A stretch of DNA of 34,530 nt from an uncultured Flavobacteriales bacterium (GCA_905478325.1 CAJQIB010000036.1:1-34530); one strand, 5' to 3'. Positions 16,803-27,734 are shown, counted from the first letter of the stretch. A program made the numbers and translations. Notes: generated by a model not told the origin, from the sequence alone.

Positions 16803-18914
16803 ATGAAGTCGATCAATTCAGCCCTCTTCTTGGGGCTCATTATCAGTTTTCCCCCAACACTTTGGGGGCAGCTTCAGTCCGATATGATGTGCGTGGACGT
16901 CAACCAAGCAGGCAATGCTTCGGTCAACTGGACAGAAGCTGTGGACCCCATGGGAGTTTTCGCTTCCTACACGCTCCATATTTTTGAACCCTCTAGCGGA
17001 CTGGTTTTGGACACTTATGTGATTGACAGCCCGACCGACCCCGTCAATCCCGGTTTTGTCAACACAACGTATAACGCCAACACCACGGAGCTGTGTTATT
17101 TTGTTGTGACCGAAGGACCCGCCGGTGTCTTTGGAACTTCCAGTGACACGCTTTGCAGCATGCACCTCACTGCTGAGCCTTCGCTTACGCCGGGGATGGC
17201 CTCTTTGGATTTCAATAGCCCTCGCATCGCCAGCGCCGCACCGGATGGTGGAGATATCGAGGTTCAACTCGAGGATGACCCGGGGAGTTGGAGCACCATT
17301 GCCACGATTCCAGACAATGGGGGCATGATGAGCTATGAATATGAAGTCGAAGAATGCAGTGGAGATTTGAATTTTCGTGTATTCCAAAGCAGCAGCTACA
17401 TTCAGTGCGATCAAAAATCCAATCAAGCAGGATCTTCTATCAGCGACGAGTTGGACCCAGACCCGCCTGTGATCTCCTACATCAACGTGGACAGCTTGTC
17501 TCAATTGGCAATCATCCATTGGGAGCCGAGCGAAGCCAGTGATTTAGCAGGCTACATCGTTTACCGGTGCAATGGTGGATTTCAAATGGCCATCGACACG
17601 ATTTACAATCCAGGCGCCACCTTTTATGTGGATCCCAATTCCAATCCGGTCACATACATCGAATCGTACAATGTAGCCGCGTTCGATTCTTGCTTCATTG
17701 GCAATGAACCGGACCCAGGAGCCGCTGGGGCCTATTGCGCCAGTTCCCTTCACTTGAATGCGAGTCGACTTCCTTGCTCTGATGCCGCGAGTTTAGACTG
17801 GAATGGAGGTTTTAACATCGACTCCGAAATTGCTTCCATCGCCGTCTGGGCCGCTGAAGAGTCCCCAACGGGAAGCGGCAATTGGAACAACGGACAGCTC
17901 CTCGAAACGCTAGACGCCAGCGCCACATCTTATGTGCACGAGGGCGCCACCTTCGGCTCAACGTTTCGTTACGATATCGTGGCAACCAGCACGGATGGCT
18001 CCTTCATCCGTTCCAACCAACGATCAATGGACTTCTCCTACCCGGGAGCACCGGATCTGACTTCGTTGCGACGCGCATCCGTCACCGACAGCGGAGGTGT
18101 GAATATCATTGTGGATTTAGACCCCAATTCCGAGGAAGTCCACACGTATATCCTTCAGCGAAAACGAGCAATCGATGAGCTGTTTTTTGATTTCGATGCG
18201 CAGGAAGGCATCGGAGGCATGACCCTTCAATTTGCCGATTTGGATGCGGTTACTGACGAGATGAGCTACGCGTATCGTGTACGCGTTGAAAATTATTGTG
18301 GGGACTCCGTTGGCATGTCCAACGCAGCCCAAACCATGCACCTTCAAGGCATTTCTGACACCCAATTGCTCAACAACACGATCAGCTGGACACCCTATTC
18401 CGATTTTCCAGGCAGCACTGAAGGGTACCGCATTTACCGTCGAAATCAGCAAGGTGCTGCCGCTGAAATGATCGCTGAAGTCCCATCCCAAGTTTTGATT
18501 TGGGAAGACGACGTGAGCAACCTGCTCTATAGTCCCGGAGACTTCTGTTATCTCATTGAGGCCATGGATTCTGGTACAGGTCCTGCGGGCGGTATGAATT
18601 ATGCACTTTCCAACGAAATGTGCCTCACTCAAGTGCCGGTTTTGTGGGTTCCAAACGCCCTCTTAATCGGTGGGTACAACGACGTTTTCATGCCTGTCGT
18701 AAGCTTCGCCGATTTCGACCAGTATTTCATGCAAATCCACAACCGGTGGGGGGATATTATATTCACCTCGAATCAAGTGGGATACGGGTGGAATGGGATG
18801 CACATGGGAGCGTATGCGCCCGAGGGGAGCTACGGTTATTCCATCTCCATCCGCGATGGAGCCGGCCGAGTTTATGAGACCACGGGATTGGTTCACTTGC
18901 TCATTGGTGAATAA
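16803..18914 (+). CDS. Secreted multi-domain protein with gliding motility-associated C-terminal domain
   Basis: 703 residues from the ATG at 16803, which gives a good signal peptide (MKSINSALFLGLIISFPPTL, then WGQ). The body is a series of fibronectin type III-like beta domains (for example ISYINVDSLSQLAIIHWEPS followed by AGYIVYR, and ISDTQLLNNTISWTPY followed by EGYRIYRR). The final 85 residues match the gliding motility-associated C-terminal domain (CHU_C type): VPNA...NDVFMPV, IHNRWGDIIFTS, GWNGMHMG, APEGSYGY, GLVHLL. In Bacteroidota this domain marks cargo of the type IX secretion system, so the protein is expected at the cell surface. It lies 85 bases after the kinase gene. It is the only protein here using this exit signal; the other large secreted proteins carry an EF-hand tail instead. 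Confidence 0.85.
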   Translation: MKSINSALFLGLIISFPPTLWGQLQSDMMCVDVNQAGNASVNWTEAVDPMGVFASYTLHIFEPSSGLVLDTYVIDSPTDPVNPGFVNTTYNANTTELCYFVVTEGPAGVFGTSSDTLCSMHLTAEPSLTPGMASLDFNSPRIASAAPDGGDIEVQLEDDPGSWSTIATIPDNGGMMSYEYEVEECSGDLNFRVFQSSSYIQCDQKSNQAGSSISDELDPDPPVISYINVDSLSQLAIIHWEPSEASDLAGYIVYRCNGGFQMAIDTIYNPGATFYVDPNSNPVTYIESYNVAAFDSCFIGNEPDPGAAGAYCASSLHLNASRLPCSDAASLDWNGGFNIDSEIASIAVWAAEESPTGSGNWNNGQLLETLDASATSYVHEGATFGSTFRYDIVATSTDGSFIRSNQRSMDFSYPGAPDLTSLRRASVTDSGGVNIIVDLDPNSEEVHTYILQRKRAIDELFFDFDAQEGIGGMTLQFADLDAVTDEMSYAYRVRVENYCGDSVGMSNAAQTMHLQGISDTQLLNNTISWTPYSDFPGSTEGYRIYRRNQQGAAAEMIAEVPSQVLIWEDDVSNLLYSPGDFCYLIEAMDSGTGPAGGMNYALSNEMCLTQVPVLWVPNALLIGGYNDVFMPVVSFADFDQYFMQIHNRWGDIIFTSNQVGYGWNGMHMGAYAPEGSYGYSISIRDGAGRVYETTGLVHLLIGE

Positions 18915-18930
18915 CCCTGATGAGCAGGGC

Positions 18931-20491
<1,561 letters not shown>

Positions 20492-20530
20492 ATTTGTTGC
20501 AACTCGATTTTAGATTTTGAAACCAATCGC

Positions 20531-22546
20531 ATGAAAATCATCTTTTCCCTATTCGTGTTCTGTCTCTTCATTGCTCCGAATGCTTTGAATTCTCAAGAAA
20601 CAGCCACATCCAACGCTTCTGAAACTGTCCTGACTGTAGGGGATGAAGCCGTCTCGCTCGCTGACTTTCAGCACATCTTTATGAAGAACAACCGCGATAG
20701 CGTGGTCACCAGCGCATCATTGGATGAGTACATGGAATTGTTCATTCGATTCAAGTTGAAAGTTCAAGCTGCGGAAGCATTGGGGATGGATACGGTAGCG
20801 ACTTTCCAACGCGAATTGGCAGGATATCGATCGCAATTGGCGCGGCCCTATATGACCAACAATGACTTGCTTCAGGATCTCGTCCTCCAAGCTTGGGAAC
20901 GCAAACAAGAAGAAGTCCACGCACGCCACATTTTGGTGTCGTGCGGAAGTGAAGCTTCTGCATCTGACACCCTCAAAGCATGGAAGCGAGCGAATGCTCT
21001 GCGCACCAGGATCACCAATGGCGAAGACTTTGATGCCGTCGCACGTTCCAAAGGAGGATCCGACGACCCCAGCGTGAAGGACAACGGGGGTGATTTGGGC
21101 TGGTTCACGGCCTTTCAGATGCTCTACCCTTTTGAGGAAGCCGCATTTACCACTGAAATTGGGGGCATCAGCAATCTCGTTCGAACGCGGTATGGATACC
21201 ACGTCATTGAGGTCACTGGAAGACGCGAAGCACGCGGTGAAATACGAGCCGCTCACATCATGATTCGACTTAAAAAAGGATCGGATGCCGATGCATCGGC
21301 CAAATCAGAAGCCAAAATTGGACAGATTTATGATCTCCTCCAGAAAGGAATTCCATGGGATGAACTCGCTTTGAAAATGTCAGAAGACGCCAGCTCGGCC
21401 AGTAAAGGAGGAGAATTGCCTTGGTTTGGCACAGGGAAGATGATTGAAGCATTTGAAGATGCTGCATTTGGATTAGCCGAAGACGGCCAAATTTCTGAAC
21501 CCGTTGAAACCTCCTACGGATGGCACATCATCAAACGTTTGGAATACCGCGCACCCGCTTCCTTTGAAGCGTCCAAAAGAGAGATTGAGAAAAAAGTCAG
21601 CCGCGATAGCCGCAGTGAATTGACACGCGCGTCTTTCATTGAGAATCTCAAAGCCGAATACGCTGTTAAAATTCAGACAAGCTCTTTAAAGGGACTCTAT
21701 CGTCTGGCCAGCAGGCAAGACAGCGTGTTTTACCCCAACCATCCCGTCACAGGTGTGACGTCCACTGATCGGTCCAGAACGCTACTCACGATTGGAAGTG
21801 AAACGGCAACCGTTGGTGATTTCGTTGACCACCTCAATACGAGCAAAATTCGCAACGCTTCGATCGGCGGAAAGGCTGTCGTTGACGAGCAATTGAAGCT
21901 GTGGTCTGAAAACATGCTCTTGGATTATGAAGATGTGCGTTTGGAAGACAAGCACGATGCATTTCGTCTGTTGATGGAAGAATACCACGATGGCATTCTT
22001 CTCTTTGAGTTGACGGACGAGAAAGTGTGGAGCCGTGCCGTAAAAGATTCAACTGGACTTGAAGCCTTTCACGCTGCGACGTCCTCCGACTTCATGTGGT
22101 CAGAGCGAGCCGATATACGCGCCTTTATTTTGGCGGACGCCGCGTTGGCAAAAAAGGTCCGAAAGGCCATCAAAAAGAACAAGTCCCTCCTCCCTATTGC
22201 CGAAGAGGCTAACGCCGTTAATTCCTTGGCCTATCGATTGGAAGAAGGCCTGTTCAGTGAAGGCGAAAACCCTTGGGCCGATCGTATTTTAGCCGATCAC
22301 CTTTCGGGTTCGTTGGTCATGGCATCCAAGGGTGCGACGTTTGTAGAGTATACAGCTGGTGGAGACGAGGTCATCCTCGTCCAGGTTCGGGAAATTCGAG
22401 AACCCGAGCCAAAAACATTGGCTGAAGCCCGCGGACAAGTTATCGCTGCGTACCAAGATCAACTCGAAGCCGAATGGATCGAGTCTCTGCGCAGTGAGAC
22501 AGCGGTCGAAGTGAACCGATCATTGCTCCATTCTCTTGCGGACTGA
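20531..22546 (+). CDS. Periplasmic peptidyl-prolyl isomerase with two parvulin domains
   Basis: 671 residues with a signal peptide (MKIIFSLFVFCLFIAPNALN). After a SurA-like N-terminal helical part come two parvulin domains. The first, about residues 127-235, has ARHILVS, GGDLGWF, FEEAAF and RYGYHVIEV. The second, about 237-340, has AAHIMIRL, GGELPWFG, FEDAAF and SYGWHIIKR. The remaining 330 residues are a further helical and parvulin-like region without the full motif set. Such proteins speed proline isomerisation and chaperone outer-membrane and secreted proteins in the periplasm. The lipoprotein foldase gene starts at or just after its stop, so the two are cotranscribed. It is probably needed for export of the large surface proteins nearby, which is inference. 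Confidence 0.92.
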   Translation: MKIIFSLFVFCLFIAPNALNSQETATSNASETVLTVGDEAVSLADFQHIFMKNNRDSVVTSASLDEYMELFIRFKLKVQAAEALGMDTVATFQRELAGYRSQLARPYMTNNDLLQDLVLQAWERKQEEVHARHILVSCGSEASASDTLKAWKRANALRTRITNGEDFDAVARSKGGSDDPSVKDNGGDLGWFTAFQMLYPFEEAAFTTEIGGISNLVRTRYGYHVIEVTGRREARGEIRAAHIMIRLKKGSDADASAKSEAKIGQIYDLLQKGIPWDELALKMSEDASSASKGGELPWFGTGKMIEAFEDAAFGLAEDGQISEPVETSYGWHIIKRLEYRAPASFEASKREIEKKVSRDSRSELTRASFIENLKAEYAVKIQTSSLKGLYRLASRQDSVFYPNHPVTGVTSTDRSRTLLTIGSETATVGDFVDHLNTSKIRNASIGGKAVVDEQLKLWSENMLLDYEDVRLEDKHDAFRLLMEEYHDGILLFELTDEKVWSRAVKDSTGLEAFHAATSSDFMWSERADIRAFILADAALAKKVRKAIKKNKSLLPIAEEANAVNSLAYRLEEGLFSEGENPWADRILADHLSGSLVMASKGATFVEYTAGGDEVILVQVREIREPEPKTLAEARGQVIAAYQDQLEAEWIESLRSETAVEVNRSLLHSLAD

Positions 22547-23477
22547 CTCCAGCATCTTTCGCCCGCTTCAAAGGGGATCTTTGCAACATCAACCGATCCG
22601 AGTGGATGGGTTTTTCGCCTCGGGGTTTTGCGGGATCATTGGTGGACTCTTACTCTTCGGGTGCGCACAATTGGATGAACCCGAAAAGCCAACCGAGCAG
22701 TTTGTCGCCACGGCTTTCGAGCATGCGTTACCTCTGCAAGAAATTTGCGATCACATTCCGAACAATGCAGCCGCCGCCGACTCCGCGTTGATGGCGGAAC
22801 GCTATGTCGATCAATGGATTCGAGAACAAGTGGTCGTACACGAAGCTGAAAATCGCTTGCCCGAGGATCTACAAACGTTTGAACGCGAAATTGAGGCCTA
22901 CCGCAATGCGCTGCTTTTGCACCATTACAAGGAGCGCTATGTCCAACAACGCATGGAGCAGGAGGTTCCTGAGGAAGAGGCGCTCGCCTATTATATGGCA
23001 CACCAGGATTTATTCATGCTGATGGACTATGCTGTGCGTGCCACCTTCGTGCATTTGCCAGATGACGATGATCTCCATTTGGATTTCATCAAGTCCGCCT
23101 TGATGGCCCCAGATACTGCGTCATCATTTCCCTTGCAACAATGGTGTGTGGAGCACGCCGCCATCCATTCGTTGAATCGGGAAACCTGGTGGTACCTCGA
23201 AGATCTCATTCAGGAGGTTCCTATTGAGTTGTATCGTGCCGAAAAACAACTCGCCAATAGGAAGCTCATCACGTTTGATGCCGATGGGCGCAATTACTTC
23301 ATCCGGTTTCATGAACACGCACTGATCGATGGTGTCGCTCCTTTTGAAGTCGTTCAAGACCGTGTTTCCGAGTTGATTTTACACGGTAAAAAACAAGAGC
23401 TCCTCCTCCAATTGGAAGAAGAGCTCTTGATTCAAGCTTGGGAAAAAGGGAGCGTCCAGAAATTGATTCTGGAGTAG
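22536..23477 (+). CDS. SurA-N-like foldase lipoprotein without parvulin domain
   Basis: Up to 313 residues. The N-terminus has a hydrophobic segment ending in a lipobox-like LLLFGC, so it is probably a lipoprotein. The start is uncertain: TTG at 22536 overlaps the previous stop by 11 bases, and TTG at 22581 or GTG at 22602 would give shorter leaders. The rest is strongly charged helix (YVDQWIREQVVVHEAENRLP; LLLQLEEELLIQAWEKG), resembling the N-terminal chaperone part of SurA-type foldases, but none of the parvulin motifs is present. From what I know of Bacteroidota, a lipoprotein of this kind between two PpiC/SurA genes is a recurrent arrangement. Its last 34 codons also contain, on the other strand, the terminator of the convergent gene, and are copied at 27615-27718. 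Confidence 0.75.
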   Translation: MRTDSSIFRPLQRGSLQHQPIRVDGFFASGFCGIIGGLLLFGCAQLDEPEKPTEQFVATAFEHALPLQEICDHIPNNAAAADSALMAERYVDQWIREQVVVHEAENRLPEDLQTFEREIEAYRNALLLHHYKERYVQQRMEQEVPEEEALAYYMAHQDLFMLMDYAVRATFVHLPDDDDLHLDFIKSALMAPDTASSFPLQQWCVEHAAIHSLNRETWWYLEDLIQEVPIELYRAEKQLANRKLITFDADGRNYFIRFHEHALIDGVAPFEVVQDRVSELILHGKKQELLLQLEEELLIQAWEKGSVQKLILE

Positions 23478-24954
23478 ACCTCGATCGGTTCGCTTAGTCG
23501 CACTGCGAGGCAAACACGGTCAGGAAGGTCAGCATGTCCGACACCGTGACCACACCGTCGCAATCGCAATCCGCAGTTTCGAAGTCAATGTTCGCAGCGC
23601 CGTTGTTGCCGGGAAGACCTGCCAACAAGAACAACAAGTCGATGATGTCGCGCTCGCCGTTCAGGTTGAAGTCACCCAAACACGCGGCATTTACCTCCAC
23701 ATCGACTTCGTTGGCACACGCCACACTGGGCAGGGCATACGTGAACGTGTAATCGCCATTGGCCAAATCGTACGGCATGCCCTCACCTGAGGCCGTGCCG
23801 TCATCCGATGACCATGTCAACGACCACGCGTCCCACTCGCCTTCGAGTTCTGTGACATCCAAACCATCGCATACTGTGCTCGTCAAGGACAGGCTTGGCA
23901 TCGCATTGAAGTGCAACACAAAACGCTCCTCGTACAACGTGTTGGCAGGAAGGTTCACCACGAACGCATCCATGCCCAACTGCCCGCGTTCACCCGTCTC
24001 AGTATCTTCAATCACGGCGCACAGGTTGGCCGGCATCGTTTCCTGTTCTACCATCGAGAACACCACATCGCCTCCCGCTCCAGATGTCACATGCAACGGC
24101 AACGACGGCGTGTTCTCCAAAGAACCTGCTGATTGGATTGACAAGTGCTCGCCGTTCTCGGCCTCCATCCACACACGCAAATCGCTATGGACCTCAGTGT
24201 TCAAGTGCAACGCATCTTCGCTTGGAATAAAAGCTGCCGTAGCTGCTTCGTCGAAGCGAACAAAGGCGTGCGCCCACTGCTCAGAATCGTTGGCAATCCC
24301 CAAACCGATCGAGCCTTGGAAAGAAGGGTCCAACTCCCGCACAAACGTGCCGCTTGTGCCTACCACCTTGTCCGATTCTTTGAACGTGATCGAGGTGTTC
24401 TGGTCAACCTTTACCCAAATGGATTGGCCAACATCCAATGTTGTCGGCGCGCCACCCGTACCATCAGCTAAAGTCTCCACATAGCTTCCTGCTCCGGTGT
24501 TGTCGAACAAGTAGTACGCGGTCACAAGCGCATTCTCTGTATGAGCCAACACCGAAACCATGTTCACCGGTGCCGGGTATGGGTTGGAAACCAGGTTCCA
24601 CCCATCTACCGTCACATCACTCTGGTTGGGATCATCGGTGAACGTCAAAGGAAGCGTTACATCTCCCATTTCAAACTTGCCCGTGACACTGATTGTGCCT
24701 GAGACTCCTGATGGAACCAGCGCCATGTATCCGTTGCCCGGTGTCAATACGGCCGTACCATCCCACAAGTAGTTCCAACCCGCTGCCTGCGAACCATACG
24801 AGGCCTCATTGTATTCGAACAGCAACATGCCTGAGACGCCTGAGGTCCAGTCTGCAACCGTCGTTCCGGTCACGTACGCGCCGATGTTGACCCACGAATT
24901 GTCCGTATCCGAAGGGATGAAGCGTTCGAAGGTGAAGGTCTGATCGACGCCGTC
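23374..24954. repeat. 1.58-kb direct repeat, copy 1
   Basis: Matches 27615-29195 at a constant offset of 4241 bases. I saw no difference in the lines compared, and the products agree exactly in several reading frames. It spans the last 104 bases of the lipoprotein gene, the terminator hairpin, the short gap and the last 486 codons of the large minus-strand gene. Outside the borders the sequences diverge at once on the left, and drop to distant paralogy on the right. Confidence 0.97.
23388..23429 (-). terminator. Intrinsic terminator inside the lipoprotein coding region
   Basis: Bases 23394-23429 form a 36-base near-perfect palindrome (16 of 18 pairs, arms CAAGAGCTC/GAGCTCTTG around CCAATTGG). 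On the minus strand it is followed by six T (complement of 23388-23393). It serves the gene ending at 23494 while lying wholly within the codons of the convergent lipoprotein gene. Confidence 0.8.
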
Positions 24955-27246
24955 ATCGAAATTGGCCAACTCGCAGGCTCCGATGGCAGCGGTTCCATCG
25001 GTCGTGGATTGGAACGTGAGGCTGGAGGAAACCGATGAATCAATTTTCAGCTTGTCCGTCTGTGCGCCCGAATCAAATTTCAAAGCTCCCGCTGGCTTCA
25101 TCTTGATGTGACCTTTCAAGGTTGCCGTTTTGTTGTTTTCAACCACCAAATTTTTTAATTGGAAACGGCTACTGCTGGGATCTGCATAATTGTTCGCATC
25201 GATGGTTTGCTCCGTCAGACTCGATAACTTGAGCGTACCTTGCCCTCCCTCGAACGCTCCAGATGTGCCCAATGCAATGCTGCCAGAGGCAGCCAAGGTG
25301 CGACCTGCACCGTCACAACTCGCGAAGGTTCCGGAAGTGACCGTAATGTCATTGCAGGCGACTTCGGAAGCGGCGTCTACGGTGAGCGATACTCCGCTAT
25401 CCACAACAATATCCAAAGCCGAATTTCCCGAAGGATTGACAATTCCAGGTCCGTTTGCCAAGCCATTCCAAGTTGCGCTGTTTGAGAGGCTAATGTAACC
25501 ATTCGGCTCATATGGAAGCTCACTGTAATCGCTGACTATGCTTGAATAAGTGGGAGTTGCGCCGTTGGCAGCTGAAAATGACACGCCCTCTCCGATCACT
25601 TGGGTCACCAAGCCACTGGCACTCGCCGCAAACGGTAGCACAGAAGCACCACCTTGGTAAGCCCAAGCTGCTGATTGATTGAAGTTGGCATTTTCGTAAC
25701 TGTATGCCTCATCCATCGATGCGGACCAATCTGACCCTTCAATCAGTGTTCCCGCACCTGTATTGCCACCAAAATTCAAATCAAAGCCCAAGCAAGTGAG
25801 GTGGCGCAGGCTCCCGTCGAGCTCAGCTGTTCCGTACGTAAGGTTGGTGTTCCAATCGATGTCTGGCTGGAATATCCACGAAAATTCCGTTGCCCAGTTG
25901 AACTCTTGTCTTCCACTACTCAAGTGCTCAAAGGTGCCGCAAGATTGGCCACCTGAAAGAGTTGCGTTACCAGAAGCTCGAACAATGGGGTCATTTTCAT
26001 CATCGCATTTAGCGATTCCGCTCGATGGTGAAGCATCAATATCAAAGAGAATGACTTCGGTTCCCGATACAACACCTTCAGCCGGCGCTGTCCATCGAAT
26101 CACCGAGCTCGTTCCGCTCAAAGTCCCCCAATAGGACCCAGTCCATTGCCACTCTGAAACTAAAAATAAAGTTGTTCCCGACTCAATGTCTTTTAGAACC
26201 GTGAAACCAATATAGTCGTCACCAATTCCGGAATAGGCATCAGCAGCAAACGAAAAATAAACATCGCCGGGATACAAAATCGTCCCGGAGTAATCGCTTG
26301 GATTCAAGCTGGGGTCGGAATCGGTATTGTCCAAGACATAACCTGCTGGCTGGGCACAGGCCACTTGCGAAACCGCTGGATCACCAAGGCCATCGCCATC
26401 CGCATCCTCGTACCACGTTTGCTGAGTATAGGAACAGGCTGCCGTAGGGTTCGCCAGGTAGTTGCACGCGGTGGTATTTGTGCAACTGTCCGCATCATCG
26501 CACACACCGTCCGAGTCTACATCTACGCCGTCTCCACCGCATACGCCGCAAGCGTCGTTTGTTAAACAGGAGGCATTTGCGTTGCTGTTCACGTCGTAGT
26601 TGCAGGCTGATGTATCATCGCAGAGATCGGTTGAATCGGCGACGTATCCTGCTGGTTGACTGCAAGCGGATGTTGTCGAACTCGGATTGCCCAAACCGTC
26701 TCCGTCGGTGTCGGCGTACCAGGTAGTTGGGGTGCACGAAACGGTTCCGGTTAAAACAATGTTGTCGAGCGTTCGGTATTTGTTCTTGGCAATTGAAAAC
26801 GAATAGGTTATTACCGTAGTCGTCGCACCACCATCGGGCGAGAATGAACCGCTGCTGTATGTACCATTGGACATGGAGACGGAAGGTAAAGAAGTACCAC
26901 CGGAGCCATCTGAGTATGAGGACAACGTTATACTTGTGTACCCTCCAATTGAAATGGGATCACTCACCCACGTGCAGGTGTAAGTCCCATTCGAAGAATT
27001 GCCCAGAAATCGGAATGCACTGCTTGTGATGGACATCGTACCACTCGATCCTGAAGTGGTCTCTGTCGCCACCCATTGATCACCCGTCAGCGTCGTGGTG
27101 CTTGACCCCGTCTCCCCCGTAAAATCTTCCGACCAAATCGTTTGTTGCCCCGTGACTTGACTCGAGAGAAGCAAAAAAAGAAGGGTAGACAAACAATGGG
27201 AGAGAAAAACGCGGACGCCTTCTCGACGAGGTTTCGAATCAATCAT
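23494..27246 (-). CDS. Very large secreted protein with TSP3-like calcium segments and dockerin-like C-terminus (A)
   Basis: 1250 residues from the ATG at 27246 (a GTG at 27264 is possible), with a signal peptide (FLSHCLSTLLFLLLSSQVTG). The order is: an N-terminal beta domain (about 35-180); a calcium-type region with two WY-DxDGDGLG units, QPAGYV segments and two ACNY Cys-rich units (180-330); a module beginning SGTILYPGDVYFSF with RWTAPAEGVVSGTEV (330-500), a design common in bacterial extracellular proteins but unnamed to me; a low-complexity beta region; and a C-terminal half with GWNLVSNPYPAPVN. The end has two EF-hand-like loops (DFNLNGERDIID and DCDCDGVVTVSD) and a Cys next to last. 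Residues from about 765 onward are identical to protein B. It lies opposite to the foldase genes that flank it. Confidence 0.87.
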   Translation of the reverse strand: MIDSKPRREGVRVFLSHCLSTLLFLLLSSQVTGQQTIWSEDFTGETGSSTTTLTGDQWVATETTSGSSGTMSITSSAFRFLGNSSNGTYTCTWVSDPISIGGYTSITLSSYSDGSGGTSLPSVSMSNGTYSSGSFSPDGGATTTVITYSFSIAKNKYRTLDNIVLTGTVSCTPTTWYADTDGDGLGNPSSTTSACSQPAGYVADSTDLCDDTSACNYDVNSNANASCLTNDACGVCGGDGVDVDSDGVCDDADSCTNTTACNYLANPTAACSYTQQTWYEDADGDGLGDPAVSQVACAQPAGYVLDNTDSDPSLNPSDYSGTILYPGDVYFSFAADAYSGIGDDYIGFTVLKDIESGTTLFLVSEWQWTGSYWGTLSGTSSVIRWTAPAEGVVSGTEVILFDIDASPSSGIAKCDDENDPIVRASGNATLSGGQSCGTFEHLSSGRQEFNWATEFSWIFQPDIDWNTNLTYGTAELDGSLRHLTCLGFDLNFGGNTGAGTLIEGSDWSASMDEAYSYENANFNQSAAWAYQGGASVLPFAASASGLVTQVIGEGVSFSAANGATPTYSSIVSDYSELPYEPNGYISLSNSATWNGLANGPGIVNPSGNSALDIVVDSGVSLTVDAASEVACNDITVTSGTFASCDGAGRTLAASGSIALGTSGAFEGGQGTLKLSSLTEQTIDANNYADPSSSRFQLKNLVVENNKTATLKGHIKMKPAGALKFDSGAQTDKLKIDSSVSSSLTFQSTTDGTAAIGACELANFDDGVDQTFTFERFIPSDTDNSWVNIGAYVTGTTVADWTSGVSGMLLFEYNEASYGSQAAGWNYLWDGTAVLTPGNGYMALVPSGVSGTISVTGKFEMGDVTLPLTFTDDPNQSDVTVDGWNLVSNPYPAPVNMVSVLAHTENALVTAYYLFDNTGAGSYVETLADGTGGAPTTLDVGQSIWVKVDQNTSITFKESDKVVGTSGTFVRELDPSFQGSIGLGIANDSEQWAHAFVRFDEAATAAFIPSEDALHLNTEVHSDLRVWMEAENGEHLSIQSAGSLENTPSLPLHVTSGAGGDVVFSMVEQETMPANLCAVIEDTETGERGQLGMDAFVVNLPANTLYEERFVLHFNAMPSLSLTSTVCDGLDVTELEGEWDAWSLTWSSDDGTASGEGMPYDLANGDYTFTYALPSVACANEVDVEVNAACLGDFNLNGERDIIDLLFLLAGLPGNNGAANIDFETADCDCDGVVTVSDMLTFLTVFASQCD

Positions 27247-27614
27247 AAGAACGATTTTTTGCACTCAACAGGAAACATATCCAAGGAAAGTGTAGAAAAG
27301 ACAATTTGGGTTAGTGAAGATACGAATGTGACCTTCGTTACACAAGCATTTAGACCTTTCGCCGGTATAACCGCTGAAATCCCAAAAATGTTCTAGCCCA
27401 TTCGGAAACTAAATCAATATTTTTTTTTCACGAAAAGACTGATAGTCAGTCATTTTAAAACCCATTCCGTATTCCTCATTACATAAATAAACGCAGATTA
27501 AAACAAATTTATCCATCGGAAATAAACTCAAAAAGCACTCCAAGTTGCCCCCTTTTCATGCAAAATGGAGTTGAACGGCTTCTTTTTAGTTTTCATAAAT
27601 GCCCATTTTAGAGC
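27247..27614. other. AT-rich gap before the second repeat copy
   Basis: About 368 bases with no gene. It holds the leader and probable promoter of gene A on the minus strand. A 15-base inverted repeat (GACTGA-TAG-TCAGTC, 27437-27451) is next to a run of T. Bases 27420-27600 are notably AT-rich compared with the genes around. No insertion-sequence ends or RNA gene were recognised. Confidence 0.4.
27504..27532 (-). promoter_or_regulatory. Probable Bacteroidota promoter of gene A
   Basis: On the minus strand: TTTG (27532-27529), 17 bases, TAAATTTG (27511-27504). Both boxes fit the Bacteroidota consensus exactly. It is downstream of gene B's terminator and would give gene A its own transcript with a leader of about 250 bases. 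Confidence 0.45.
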
Positions 27615-27718
27615 TGATTTTACACGGTAAAAAACAAGAGCTCCTCCTCCAATTGGAAGAAGAGCTCTTGATTCAAGCTTGGGAAAAAGGGAGCGTCCAG
27701 AAATTGATTCTGGAGTAG
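27615..27718 (+). pseudogene. Copied 3' fragment of the foldase lipoprotein gene
   Basis: The 104 bases are the same as the end of the lipoprotein gene (23374-23477), including its TAG stop, but no upstream part of that gene is present. The fragment has no mutation relative to the source, so the copying is either recent or continually corrected. It probably has no role of its own except through the terminator hairpin it contains. Confidence 0.85.
27629..27670 (-). terminator. Copied intrinsic terminator of gene B
   Basis: The same 36-base near-palindrome (27635-27670) and T run (complement of 27629-27634) as at 23388-23429. It lies 64 bases past the stop of gene B. The repeat border is only 14 bases beyond the T run. 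Confidence 0.8.
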
Positions 27719-27734
27719 ACCTCGATCGGTTCGC

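Noticed and set aside
18915-18929. Hairpin CCCTG-ATGAG-CAGGG directly after the gliding-type protein stop, as a terminator
   Set aside because: The stem is only 5 bp and is followed by only three T, so support is too weak.
23494-24954. A cellulosome-type dockerin/cohesin system
   Set aside because: The tails resemble dockerins, but no cohesin, scaffoldin or glycoside hydrolase is present in the window; four of the six proteins have only one loop.
27437-27451. Inverted repeat GACTGA-TAG-TCAGTC as a terminator or attachment site
   Set aside because: The stem is 6 bp, there is no good T run in either useful direction, and no integrase is nearby; left as an unexplained short symmetry.
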